This document shows, piece by piece, positions 19,401 through 30,089 of a stretch of 36,688 nucleotides of DNA. Position numbers and translations under genes: made by a program. Numbering within the stretch: position 1 is the first letter of the stretch; each line of letters opens with the position of its first letter. Origin of the DNA: Pelargonium cotyledonis (lineage: Eukaryota; Streptophyta; Magnoliopsida; Geraniales; Geraniaceae); the NCBI GenBank assembly GCA_036897625.1, contig JAYMTA010000158.1, positions 1-36,688 of the forward strand, in the 5' to 3' direction. Under the pieces are notes generated by a model. The model had not been told where the DNA came from. It ran no database searches and was given only the letters and a program-made list of their open reading frames with translations.

Positions 19401-22400
19401 TTTCAAAATTCATTTCTGGTAATCAACATAGAATCAATATTTTGGAACCATAGTTATCAATGGCACGCAACATGGGTGTGCCGTGGCTCAAGGCGCAGCG
19501 GGGCACATGGTGTGATACAAGGTGTGCCATTGTAGAATTAGGCTATATCTTAAGCCTTTTATTGTATATGATAGCCCAAGTGTTATATGAGGCCTTATAA
19601 GCCTACTGGAGTTGTAAAATGAAGGGAAAATATAGTGAAATAAAATATGTGCATTCTACAAGGTCACAAGTAGGGTCATTCCTGACTTTCCGATTCTTCG
19701 TCTCCCGCCTGACCTAATTTTCAGCTACCGAGAATGAAAATTATGTATGAGTTGTGAATCTTTTGATGATGGAGATAGAAATGGTGATTCTCTACTTGAA
19801 GAGGATGGATTCCATGATATAAAGATTGTAGCATAATAATGATTACTATTTTATCTATTAATTTGTATCCTTTCGAGTTTCGACTCTTTTTGATGATAGT
19901 ATAATCATCTTTAAATTATGCTTTGGAATATCTTTTGTAATTTTATTATAGTTTTGTGCTTATTTTCATTAAGTGTGCACTATGCGGGGAGGCTTCAAAA
20001 GAAGTTTGTGCTGTTGTGTGCTGTTAATAACATTGTTTCACACTCAAATGCATTTTTTTGGTTCTAAATATATTGTTCATACAGGACGGTATGCAGTGGG
20101 AGATTTTCCTAAAATTCATAGCCAAGATGGAAGAGCATTGCAACAATATATTGATTGGAAGTGAGGTCGATTATCGCCGTCTTATAGCACAAAGATCTGT
20201 AGACCAGGTGAGAATTGTAAACAAGATAACAGCTGATAAGAGGAGTGAGCTTCTACTAATCTTTAGAATCTCTGAACTGTTTATAGAATCTTTGTGATGC
20301 TTTGAAGTTTATTGCATCATGCTAGATTAGTTTTGCTTCTTCCAAGTACTACAACAACTAGCTTATCTATTTTCTCAAGTATTTATTGCATCATGCTAGA
20401 TGATTTACCTTGTTGCTTAGTTTTGCTTCTTCTAAGTACAACAACAACTTGCTTGTATATTTTTACGTATTTTCCTAAATTACATTTGTGCAGGTTCACT
20501 ACTTCTGGCCTTTAAGTAGCAATTCTCTGAGGGAATATGAGAAAATGTGGCAAGAGGTCACAAGTCAATCAGGTGGACAAATCACCTCTGCTACTATTCC
20601 AGTGATGTTTGGGAGGTACTTGCTCCAAAAAAATGTTAATAATTTAACAATGTAATTTATCCAGTTTACAACCATATTTTTATTGAATCAGAACACTGGA
20701 GGTCCTTGAAAGCTGTAATGGAGTGTCACGCTTTACATTCGATTACCTATGTGGTCGGCCGGTATTTCACTTTCCATTGTTTTCTATATATGCATAGACA
20801 AAAAATTAATGCACACTGAGGTCTAAATGAGCTATTTACACTCAAACTCCAAAATAAACAACCTAGCTATTTACACTCGAACCTCAGAATAGATAACTTA
20901 ATTCATGATTAAATGAACAAAAGAAAACCTTATCTTCTCTCTGTCTCTCATCTCCCTCGCTCTAGCCTGTGCCTTAGCAGCAACATAAACTTTTTCATCT
21001 CTCTGTACAACATAAACTATTTGTGCTGGAGGTATTCTTTTGTGCAATTGGTGAAATAGAGAAAACAGAAAAATATGTTTTTATATTTTTATTCCTGCAT
21101 TACGTCAGTGTTAATTGGTTTTTGCCTTTCAGGCAGGTGCAGCCGATTATATTGCAGTAGCAAAGCACTATCACACTGTATTCATACATGATATTCCAGT
21201 CATGAGTATGCGCATCCGTGACAAGGTAACATTTCTTAATTCTTTCTTCTTTTAAAGTTGTTATACTTTGTTTGGTTTGATGAAATTGAATGAAGTTGGG
21301 ATGGAATAAGTCAAGGAATGGAATGAAAATTTAGCACACTAAATTGTTTAGATGAAATGGCTATTATGTCAACTAAGTAAATCTTATATTACAACCATAC
21401 TATCGAAAAGCATCTAAAGCACCTCTGCATGTGGAAAATATGAAAAGTTTACTCTAACAGTCTAACCTAAATACCTAAATAGTTTCCTGATTGCCCCTAT
21501 TACAAAAATGTTGGAACTCTAGGAATACTGTATAGAAAACCGAAAAAGAAGAAGAAGAAGTAATAGGGACTCATCTTCTAGTTGAGGACAGAACTGGCTT
21601 CCATTGTAAGCATTGGGATGCTAAATGTGTTCACGGGTCAAAAACGTGAAGGGGAAGTGTTTTATATATGGAAAAAAGAAGAAGATGTGAAGTTCCATAT
21701 GTATGCAACATGCTAACACACATACACAGTCACTCTCGTGTACTTCTGTGCTTGTATTTCAGGGTTCCTAATATCTACAATTTTGTATTTCATTCAAACT
21801 ATCTAATCAACTATAATAAGATGGAACATTCTCTTCTTTGTCCCCGTTCTAAAGAGAATCATCTTTACTTTTCAGGCGCGGAGGTTTATCACCCTTGTGG
21901 ATGAACTATACAATCATCATTGCTGCTTATATTGTGCAGCAGCAGCTTCTATTGATGATCTATTTCAAGGAACCGAAGAGGGTACACTTTTCGATTTGGA
22001 GAGGTAATGTTTGATGGGGTATTTATAAGAATCCCTATTCTACTCAAGTCAGATTTTTATTCGTATCTCTTCTGCCGTGAATTGTTTCTTTGTTTGTTGA
22101 GCTGTTAAACTTCTTTGACACTTTTCCACTTATTCACATCACCATTTGTTAACCTATTATTGCAACTACGGGTTATTGCTATTTATTTCATCGTACATTA
22201 ACTTAAAATCATGTTACCTGTTTGTCTTTGAATTCCTCTCAACTCTATGAAATTTCTACAAATTCTTGTCATTATGACGATAAATTTCACTTCAAATTTC
22301 AGTTAAGGAAGCTATGATTACTGTTCATCCATTTAAGCTGATATAATTTAATTGTTTGTTTTAGAAATTACAGATTAGTTTCTAACCTCTTCATATTTGT

Positions 22401-23172
22401 TTGAAAAACATATTTAAATCAGTGGAGTCCATTATGAAATATGCACTTATAATATATTGGCACCCTAATTCAAATAACTAATTGATTCTTTCATCCTACT
22501 GTAACTTGGAGACATGATTAATTTCCCCGAAAGTGCTGTCATTGTGAAATCTCTATTGTGATTTAGGAGCTCAAAATGAACCCAACATGGAAAGTTCTAG
22601 ATAGAATAATTAGGTTCTGAGATTTCTCGGATTCATATTTATGAGCGCTGTATAGTTCACATTATATATGTCCGGTAGATTTTTTTCTTGAAAATGGTGA
22701 AGTTATATAAAAAGAAATGGATATATATAAAACATTAGCTTTATCGTTTATGTTATGTTTGGTATTGATATCAATAAAAAGGACATGTCACATGTGCTAA
22801 TAGTAAAGTTGAACACGTTAACCTTGCGATTCTCAGTTTCCAGTTTGAGGCAGAGCCAGAAGGTGCAAAACTTCGCCGAGATGTATTGTCAGAAGGGAGT
22901 GTGGGTTCAGGAGGTGCAGCCACTAGTATAATATCCATGTTATCTGGTCAAGAGGAAATGTTTGCCTTCCGCCGAGCAGTAAGTAATTTTCAATTCTCTC
23001 GATTGGTACCTAATTTGATTTTTTGTTCCAAAATGATTTCCAAACTATCTATATTGTTCCAATTTGCAAGCTCTGTCTCGATTTGTAGGTTTCTCGGTTG
23101 ATTGAGATGCAGACACCTACTTATCTTGAAGGAGTCAGATATCTTCATCCTTATTTCCAGGAGCAACACTGA
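13402..23172 (+). CDS. AFG1/LACE1-like mitochondrial AAA ATPase, fourteen exons
   Basis: Exons: 13402-13528, 15172-15308, 15425-15567, 16529-16671, 16881-16960, 18308-18565, 19135-19245, 20085-20207, 20494-20615, 20692-20761, 21133-21225, 21876-22003, 22837-22978, 23089-23172; total 586 aa. The N-terminus (MKKLRSIASLVSLGFSR) is basic and hydroxylated with no acidic residues, as in a mitochondrial presequence. Walker A is GSVGSGKT (179-186), split by intron 4; Walker B is CFDEIQ (291-296). ATSNRAPEDLN follows as the sensor region, and CGRPAGAADY and FDLESFQFE are family stretches. A charged coiled segment (about 44-135) precedes the ATPase core. Yeast Afg1 and animal LACE1 help remove surplus mitochondrial proteins such as cytochrome oxidase subunits; the plant role is inferred. 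Between Walker A and B lies a segment ending KNILPAVADKFLVDQQ, which I recall from plant homologues. The gene looks intact. Confidence 0.93.
14675..14702. mobile_element. Stowaway-like terminal fragment in AFG1 intron 1
   Basis: GATACTCATTTTGGGACAGAGGGAGTA is the reverse complement of a Stowaway-type end (ACTCCCTCTGTCCC) followed by TA. The opposite end was not found nearby, so this is a fragment. Confidence 0.5.
18072..18106. repeat. (CCACAC/CCACAT)n microsatellite in AFG1 intron 5
   Basis: About six hexamer units change from CCACAC to CCACAT along the run. It lies in the 1.35-kb intron 16961-18307, which otherwise shows nothing recognisable. Confidence 0.8.
20311..20473. repeat. direct duplication in AFG1 intron 8
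   Basis: ATTGCATCATGCTAGAT at 20311 recurs at 20385; both are followed by TTAGTTTTGCTTCTTC(C/T)AAGTAC and ACAACAACT(A/T)GCTT. The second copy has about 18 extra bases after the first word. Diverged tandem duplication with no coding content. Confidence 0.75.
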
Positions 23173-23972
23173 GCTCGAGCTCGAGGTTGAGGAAGAGATT
23201 TCAATTATCTTCCCACACACACACACGCACATATATGTGGAGATGGTGTATATTTCATATCCATCCAATAATTGTCTTAAGCTCGAAATAAGCAAACATA
23301 GTTTAGGCATTTTGTATCTAATTGTGTATCAAAGTCGATACATAATTTGTGAGTTCTTATTCTTCATGAATACTGCATCAGTTCATTGTTGTAATCTTGC
23401 AAATCTCTATTTACCTCTTTTTATAAATAAAAAAATATCAATGATTGAAATGCTATTTATTTAGTGTTTCTCTTTTTACTATAAAGAATGCACTTGTGGA
23501 GTAGTAAAAAATTTGGTGTCCACAATTTGGACGTTATTAGGCGCTATTGAAATTATTAGCATCATCTAACGACGAATACCAAGTTGGGGTCGAAACAAAT
23601 TATCCAATTTTCATCACAGATAGCGAAACAAGACGTGACTGCAAAACCTAGGTTGAATGCTCCAGCACACGTTTGAGTGTGCCCGCAAGGGCTCAATCGG
23701 GATTGAAAATGAATGATAAAATAAATTACTAGTTTAGAATATGATCTATTACATGGGGAACTAATTAATCCTATTGAACACCATCTCTTTCCCTTAAATA
23801 AATACATAACAAGAAAATAAAACTATGATGGAACAAAAAGAAGGTAAGTATAACAATCGAGTAAATCGGACCTTTTACGTGTAGAGAAACTCATGGGGTA
23901 AGCTGACCTAAGATAGATGCTAAATTCAATAATGGTTCTGTGTCTCAATATTTCAGAGTAGTTTCACCGGCT
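23173..23972. other. gap between convergent AFG1-like and transporter genes
   Basis: Holds the 3' UTRs of both genes. A CA-rich run (about 23212-23232) and an AATAAA at 23426-23431, about 255 bases past the AFG1 stop, are visible. Nothing in it looks coding. Confidence 0.65.
23426..23431 (+). terminator. possible polyadenylation signal of the AFG1-like gene
   Basis: AATAAA in an A-rich context about 255 bases after the stop codon. Plant signals are loose, so other sites may be used. Confidence 0.4.
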
Positions 23973-26900
23973 TTAGACCTTGTCATCCAGCTCTGTGGAT
24001 TCGGATAACCCGCCATGTTTTAGTGATTTTGTGCTTGCTACTATATGGGGACGTCGTTCCTTTCCTCCAGGCTTTGAAGAGGCATTACCATACCACATCA
24101 TTCCTGCTACTGCAATGATCATACCTAATATTACGTGTAGATTTAGACCCTCTTTCCCGAAGAAAAAGAACCCTAAGATCAGGACGAGAATAGTTTTCAT
24201 ATGGCCAAGCACTTGGAACGACACAGCTGTAAACCTGCCGATACAGATGAACTGGCTGAGGTTGGTCCCTACGGCAATGGTGCACGACATGATTATAAAC
24301 AACTGCAAATAAGAAAGATTTGAATCACACTGTTTTCCAAAATCAGCTGTTTAGCAAATTTATCTCAATCATGCATATAAAATGGAAACATCACATATAG
24401 CCTCCATTTGACAAGGCAGAAATCTGACTTGCACTAATATCCCGACCACAAGGTTGCAGCATGGGACTTGAACAATAAAACAAAAATGGGTACCAAAAAA
24501 TAGAAGTTTATACAGAAATATGCATGTCAAGCATTCACAGTGCATCACACATCTAGTGCATGTTTATGCATACTCAAAGACGTGCAATGGCACATATGTA
24601 TAAACTATAAACATGCATTAGAATGATGAATCATGCTGTACACATGAACGGGCAAATGAACAGCTCTCATAAAATAATTATAAAAATAAAATAAGAAAAC
24701 TTACCACAGATGTCAAATCATAGTCATAGGCAGTAACTCTTTTATTCGTTAACCAGTAGTCCAGAAATGGCCCTACTAACAGCAGAGACGCTGCTTGAGC
24801 TGGAGCAGTATGCCCCAGTAAGTTGAATGACCCTAGAGAATACTTCCGTTGAAGAAAATGTACATACTGCAAAGAAGAGAACACATATATCAACAATGGC
24901 TAAGATATGATGTTTGGAATGACTTGGCGCCTATGATTTGATGGACACTTCCACTGAAAATGTGGCATGACAAACACACAGGCACGAATCAAGTCAACAA
25001 TTAACACTAGTAAGGAAAGTCACTCTAAATGACCTAAATGGAAGTACAAAACTAAAACAAATATGAGTACTAGTTATCGATTTGATTAAACATCACAGAT
25101 TGGCATCTATATTGATTCTTCCATATGCGGGTGTGCATATCCATATAAATATGCTTACAAGAAAATTGAAACAATGTAATAAGCCCTAAACAGGATCTCA
25201 CTCAACCCTGGAACAATTTTGACATAAATAACAAACTGATTTTGATCTGACACCCATAGTTTCAGTAAAAGATTGCTTACGTATTGCTGCATGGATGTAC
25301 TCCAAACTGCCACCACAGCAGCTATGAAACCCTTGGTATTGACACTCACATCAGTAACAGTGCAGACTGCAACTCCAAGGAGAACCACCAATATGCTAAG
25401 TTTGGTGTCTCGTGAGTATCGCACCTTGTCCAAGACAACTTCCAGTAAGCAAGATACAGGTATCATACTAAGCTTTGCAATCTGACAATAAGTTTCGAAG
25501 GAAAAGAGATATTTTAAGAAGCAAAAACTTATACTAGAGGAAAGGGAAAGAAAAATAGTAGTTTCTCAAGACATACCTGATAGAAGCCCACAGAGTTCCA
25601 CATCAAACTCACATTCATTCCAACGATAGAAAAGTTCGCAAACAAAACAAACCTCAGAAGCTCAGGTAGTGGTAAATGAGAGGGCTGAATATATCCCATC
25701 CATCTAAGGAAAACAGTCAACAAGGTTGTTGTGGCAAAATGCATTCCCGTTAATGTTGTGGCTGCATGATAACAGACACCGCATTGTGAACAAAATATCA
25801 CAAGTATTGCAAATCACAAATGCATAAGTCCATTTCATATAAATATATTTTCCTGCATTTCATAAGATACAACATTGTTTGAATAAGAAAACATACTATT
25901 TTCTAGCCTTCTAGGAAACTAATAAAAGACAAACTTCTTCATAATCAGCTTTGTAATAACCTCTTCACTAGCAGGTGTTGATTCGCATCTAAACGAAAGA
26001 GAGAGACCTAGTGCATGAGGCTTCCATTATTGTTGCACACTTTACTATTGGGACAAAAAAAAAAGGGTTTAAATATGGTCTCTTATTCACTCGCAAGCCA
26101 CTCTATCTGCTTGCAGCCCTACTAACTCTTAATGTCATAGGAAGCTTTTCTCAATAGCTACCAGATCACATGTGCAATCTACGAGAAAGCAAAAATACAG
26201 AAGAAATACATCTGTTTGCGTGAGTTAGTGGACAAAAATGGCACACAAACCAAGAAGAGAAATGTTTAGCCCCCTCATAAGTTACAAGTAAACACGACTT
26301 TGAATTGCAACTAGTAGACACAACTTCCAAGCTACAAGCCGTATGCAGTGAAACTATATGCCAGGTTAGACTGGCTAGGATCTGATCAATTTCATAGGCA
26401 AGGCAAGTTGGCTCAATCAGATTTTCCAGATTTCAACAACTAGTTTTGCTTATTTGTGCATAGCAAAGTAGACCAGAAAGGCACAAGTTCACCAGATTGA
26501 ATGGCCGATATGGTCCCGTTCTGAAAGTTCCTGATGACCAAGGGCTGTCAGTCAGAATTACTCTTTCTTTCTTTTATTTCCAAGAACATTGTTATTGTTC
26601 TCTACTTGTATTATTAATAGTTGTTCCCCATTTTACACTGCTAAGAACCACTATAAAGTTTGCATAATCATCAGAAAAAACTTTCACCGTAACATTGTGA
26701 TGACTGATGATTACAAGTGACACAAACATATAGCAACCGGAGTCATGCAAGTTACAAAAGTACATAAGATGTCAAACATATAAGTTATTTGGTAAGTAAA
26801 GACAAAACTGATAATCATTGTGAAAAATATATTCACCAAGGACATACCGAAACTGAAACCATATGTGGCCATCAATGCTTTATTGACAATGATGATTCCA

Positions 26901-26977
26901 ACAGATGTGACAACATTGAACATCCATGAAGCTGCATCGATAGTTGCCTTCTTATCAGCCTTGCTTCCCGAAGACAT
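23973..26977 (-). CDS. Golgi nucleotide-sugar transporter (URGT4/5/6-like)
   Basis: Coding exons 26977-26848, 25761-25577, 25481-25281, 24866-24705 and 24302-23973 give 335 aa. The protein is a multi-helix member of the drug/metabolite transporter superfamily. Family stretches include [19 protein letters not shown] near the start, [65 protein letters not shown] and [13 protein letters not shown] in the cytosolic tail. These match, as I recall them, the Arabidopsis URGT group (UDP-rhamnose/UDP-galactose transporters) nearest to URGT4-6. Such carriers bring UDP-sugars into the Golgi for pectin and other wall polymers; substrate cannot be read from sequence. The ATG at 26977 ([10 protein letters not shown]) is chosen because the frame upstream contains no ATG, only a GTG at 27004. 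No truncation seen. Confidence 0.93.
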
Positions 26978-28655
26978 TTTCACTGATAACTTCCAATTTT
27001 CCACCAGATCACTTGTCAGTCTTCATGAAAGCAAGGAGTTCATTTGAATTTCAAAAACCAGAAAATGTATCTGCATTGGGAAACAAGAAGTTTTAAATGC
27101 AAACAATCTTAGAACAATTGCAACAAAAATCCTCTTCAATAGTAAGAAAAAACATGAACAACATCAAGTTCTCATGAGCTACAAGTTAAGATAGGATAGG
27201 ATCAGCAGAAACAAAGTAGATATTGACTAAAGCAACAGGTTCAAAGTTAACACTCATGTCCTGATAATTGTATTCTCACTAATAGAATTGCAATATTTAA
27301 GACTGAATCAAAAGCATTGCATATCCTTGCCAGAGAATACACGGTGTGATGGCAAAAAAACAGTTAACTGAAACAAAGAGGATGAAAACAATGGACAACC
27401 AAGTCATTTCCCAAATCAGTTGGGTTAGCCACATGAATACTTTAGCAAACTTCTTGGGTCATCTGCTCATAAGTAGAAACTGCGGATATTAAAAAAAAAA
27501 AACACTTTTTTAAGATAAACTCTTCCAGAGACATCAAATGACACCCTTCTGATCATGGTGACCTAGGATCAATCAGTCAATTACTTATCATGATCCATCA
27601 ACGACATAGAATACAAAATAAAAATTATAATTTGGCGAAGATACTTCTTCTTCCAGACCTACTTCATAAAGACAATCACAACTTGTCAGGGGTTTCTTCA
27701 ATGAAATCTTGTGGAAGATGCTAAACCCATATTATATGAGTACACCTACCCTCTCTACTCAATTTAACTGCTTTTTCTTGGCCTTTTTAGGTTTGAACCA
27801 GACGGTCAAGGAAGTCAACAACTACTACTTAATCTAAGCTTCAACCAAAAAGTTCTTAATCTAGCTTTTCTCTAACAAACTAAATCCAAGTAAAATAAAG
27901 ACCAGAACATTCATAACTGCTTCGAACAGACAAATCAATCCAAGAACTCAACAGAATTCAACGGCAAGTGAAATGCTAAAAATAATCAACAACAAAAACA
28001 AGCACACTGATCTCCAGAACACAAGCCTCAAACACAACAAATCCCGACCAGATCCACCTAACCAATACCAGTTTCACGACGAGATCACAAAATCCACTTC
28101 ACGATTGAAATTTTCCGAGTACGAAAAACTTGATCCGATTTAGAAAATAACATCGAAATCTGAAACCTACAACAAATTCACTCCACGTACTCTTCCTGCA
28201 ATTCAACACTCCAGCTCAACTTCAAGCACAAGCACAGATTGATACTAATAGCACCAAATCAAGTGAAATCAAACTACATTTTCCAGGAAAACGAACAGAA
28301 GAGAATCTCACCTGCGAAATCTGCTGTTTCTCGGGAAAATGCTTTCCGAGAAGCAGCAAGCCAGGGACGTTGCGCCGGAGAAGAAGTGGCGAAGAAAGGT
28401 AGGTGAGAATGGGAAAGCGAAGGCCGAGAATCGAGAGAAGGTTGAGGAAATCTGAGTGGAGACGAGCTTCGAGTTTTGGAGAAGGAGACGTCAACAGAGG
28501 AACCAAAATCAAGTGCCAAACAGTAAAGAGTAGAAGTGAAATTGGATTGAGGAAGTTACCAGATTTTGGGTGTATCAAGCTCTCAAATTTATGTGATTTG
28601 AGCTAAAATATCTTTAACCTAATCTCCAGACCTAACCAGATGTCGGAGGAGAAGA
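26978..28655 (-). promoter_or_regulatory. probable 5' leader of the transporter gene with a 1.25-kb intron
   Basis: No coding gene is seen here. On the minus strand a strong donor (CGCAG|GTGAGA, intron from 28321) and an acceptor (CCAATGCAG|ATAC, intron to 27071) would join a leader exon ending at 28322 to 27070-26978. The 28322-28600 stretch is GC- and CT-rich, like plant 5' UTRs. TATAAAT on the minus strand at about 28682-28688 could be the TATA box. The second leader exon would carry a six-codon upstream frame starting at 27043. All of this is inference from splice-site shape. Confidence 0.5.
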
Positions 28656-30089
28656 TAAATGGTACTATAGTATAGTACCAATTTATATTACAATTTAAAT
28701 GAACCGAGTTAATAGAAAGATGACCTGTTACTCGCTAGCGATAGTATTCGCTCTAATGAATTTGTTTGCTCTAAAGTGTTTGTTTGAACTTTTTTAATTT
28801 TTATTTTACGGAAACATCTAAAAAAATATAATGTTTCTGTAGGAGTAGATAACTCGATCTAATCATCCAAATCTAGCGAATACTTTGAGAACCTAGCTAA
28901 TTATTGTATTCGTAAATTAATATTATTGCAAGTGTTAGAATTTTCACCTATAGATACGAGTGTTATATATGATCTTATAAGAATGAATAATACCTAATTT
29001 TGAGGATTTCTAGTTCAAGTTGTTTGGTCGTTTCCATTTTTACTCATCAGAGTCTCATACTAAGCTTGATTGTAGGTGAATTTAATTCCAACCTTAGAGC
29101 TCAAGTCTTTGTGTGCCCTTCCGGGAAGTACTAGCATGATGCTTGCTTAACCTACATTTAACACTCGGGAATACTAGCATGATGTTTGCTTAACCTACAT
29201 TTAACACCCAATAGGTCATTGGGAATGATTTCTCAAATGGGCATATCCATTCCCCAAGCCTATTCCTTTTGTTAGAGGTAGACTTGAAATTTTTGCTCTA
29301 TGACTCATTCTCAGCCCCCGTCAGACGAGTGTCATCATCTATGAGATCAATAAAGTTACGTTTGAAGTTGAAATCCACTAAGCCTGAACCTTTTTATGAC
29401 GGTGCACACTTCATAATATCAAACCTTTACAACACACTGAAACGTCTTCCAAAGTATCCATCTATAATCTTTTCCAAAGACACGTAAGTAATACCGTAAT
29501 ATGTTGAGCTTCATAAAACCGCACAAACTCGAATAGATGGAATTTTGGTCATATTGGAACGCTAACTCACACCATCATCTCCAAATAACCTTACAACAAT
29601 ACAAAAAAATGACAAATGGATAGCCGAAAGAGTTTTTCTCAAGAATTCACTAGTTGACTAGATATAGTCCGGAAAATGACTTACTTGTGAGTAGACCTAA
29701 TAATTTGTACTCAAACTTGTTTGCATCTGAAATTTATTTATCTTAAGATATTTTGAGACGGGGCGAATAAACCTAAACAATTCAACCCATATCAGGCCTA
29801 AAAATTGAATTTTGACCCAAACCCAGAACTCAAACAAACCAAAAGCACTTCGGGTCCGAAATCCGACTTGACACATAGCATATAGCACATATTAGACCGC
29901 CCATCCGTTAAAAAGAGGGAAAAAAAAGAAGGTATCCAGATCATTGTAGTGCCAACCAACCGAACCTCATAGGCTCCTTCCCCTCAATAAACTATCCGCA
30001 AACGCAATCTCTTATTGTTTTTCAGATTAAAAAGTGGTCTTCTGATATTTTTGCTCTTTTCTAGAGAAATCAAATTACAGCAGAAATCT
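28656..30089. other. intergenic DNA between divergent genes
   Basis: Contains the promoters of the transporter and of the unknown-function gene. The 29040-29480 stretch is less AT-biased and may be a dead repeat; its open frame (29269-29487) shows no family. A 44-bp tandem duplication lies at 29122. No TATA box stands out before 30090. Confidence 0.55.
29122..29209. repeat. 44-bp tandem duplication
   Basis: CGGGAA(G)TACTAGCATGATG, then (C/T)TTGCTTAACCTACATTTAACAC, occurs twice in a row (29122-29165 and 29166-29209) with a few differences and one single-base gap. Confidence 0.85.

Noticed and set aside
19450-19560. GC-rich stretch with repeated GTGCC/GGCGCAG words in AFG1 intron 7
   Set aside because: Looks like part of an old dispersed repeat but no borders or paired ends could be found.
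26978-27004. Nine-residue extension of the transporter
   Set aside because: It would need a GTG start; the ATG at 26977 gives the family-like [10 protein letters not shown] start.
28222-28606. Frames on both strands near the transporter promoter
   Set aside because: They fall in the probable 5' leader; Ser/Leu/Pro- or Arg-rich translation is expected from CT-rich leader DNA.
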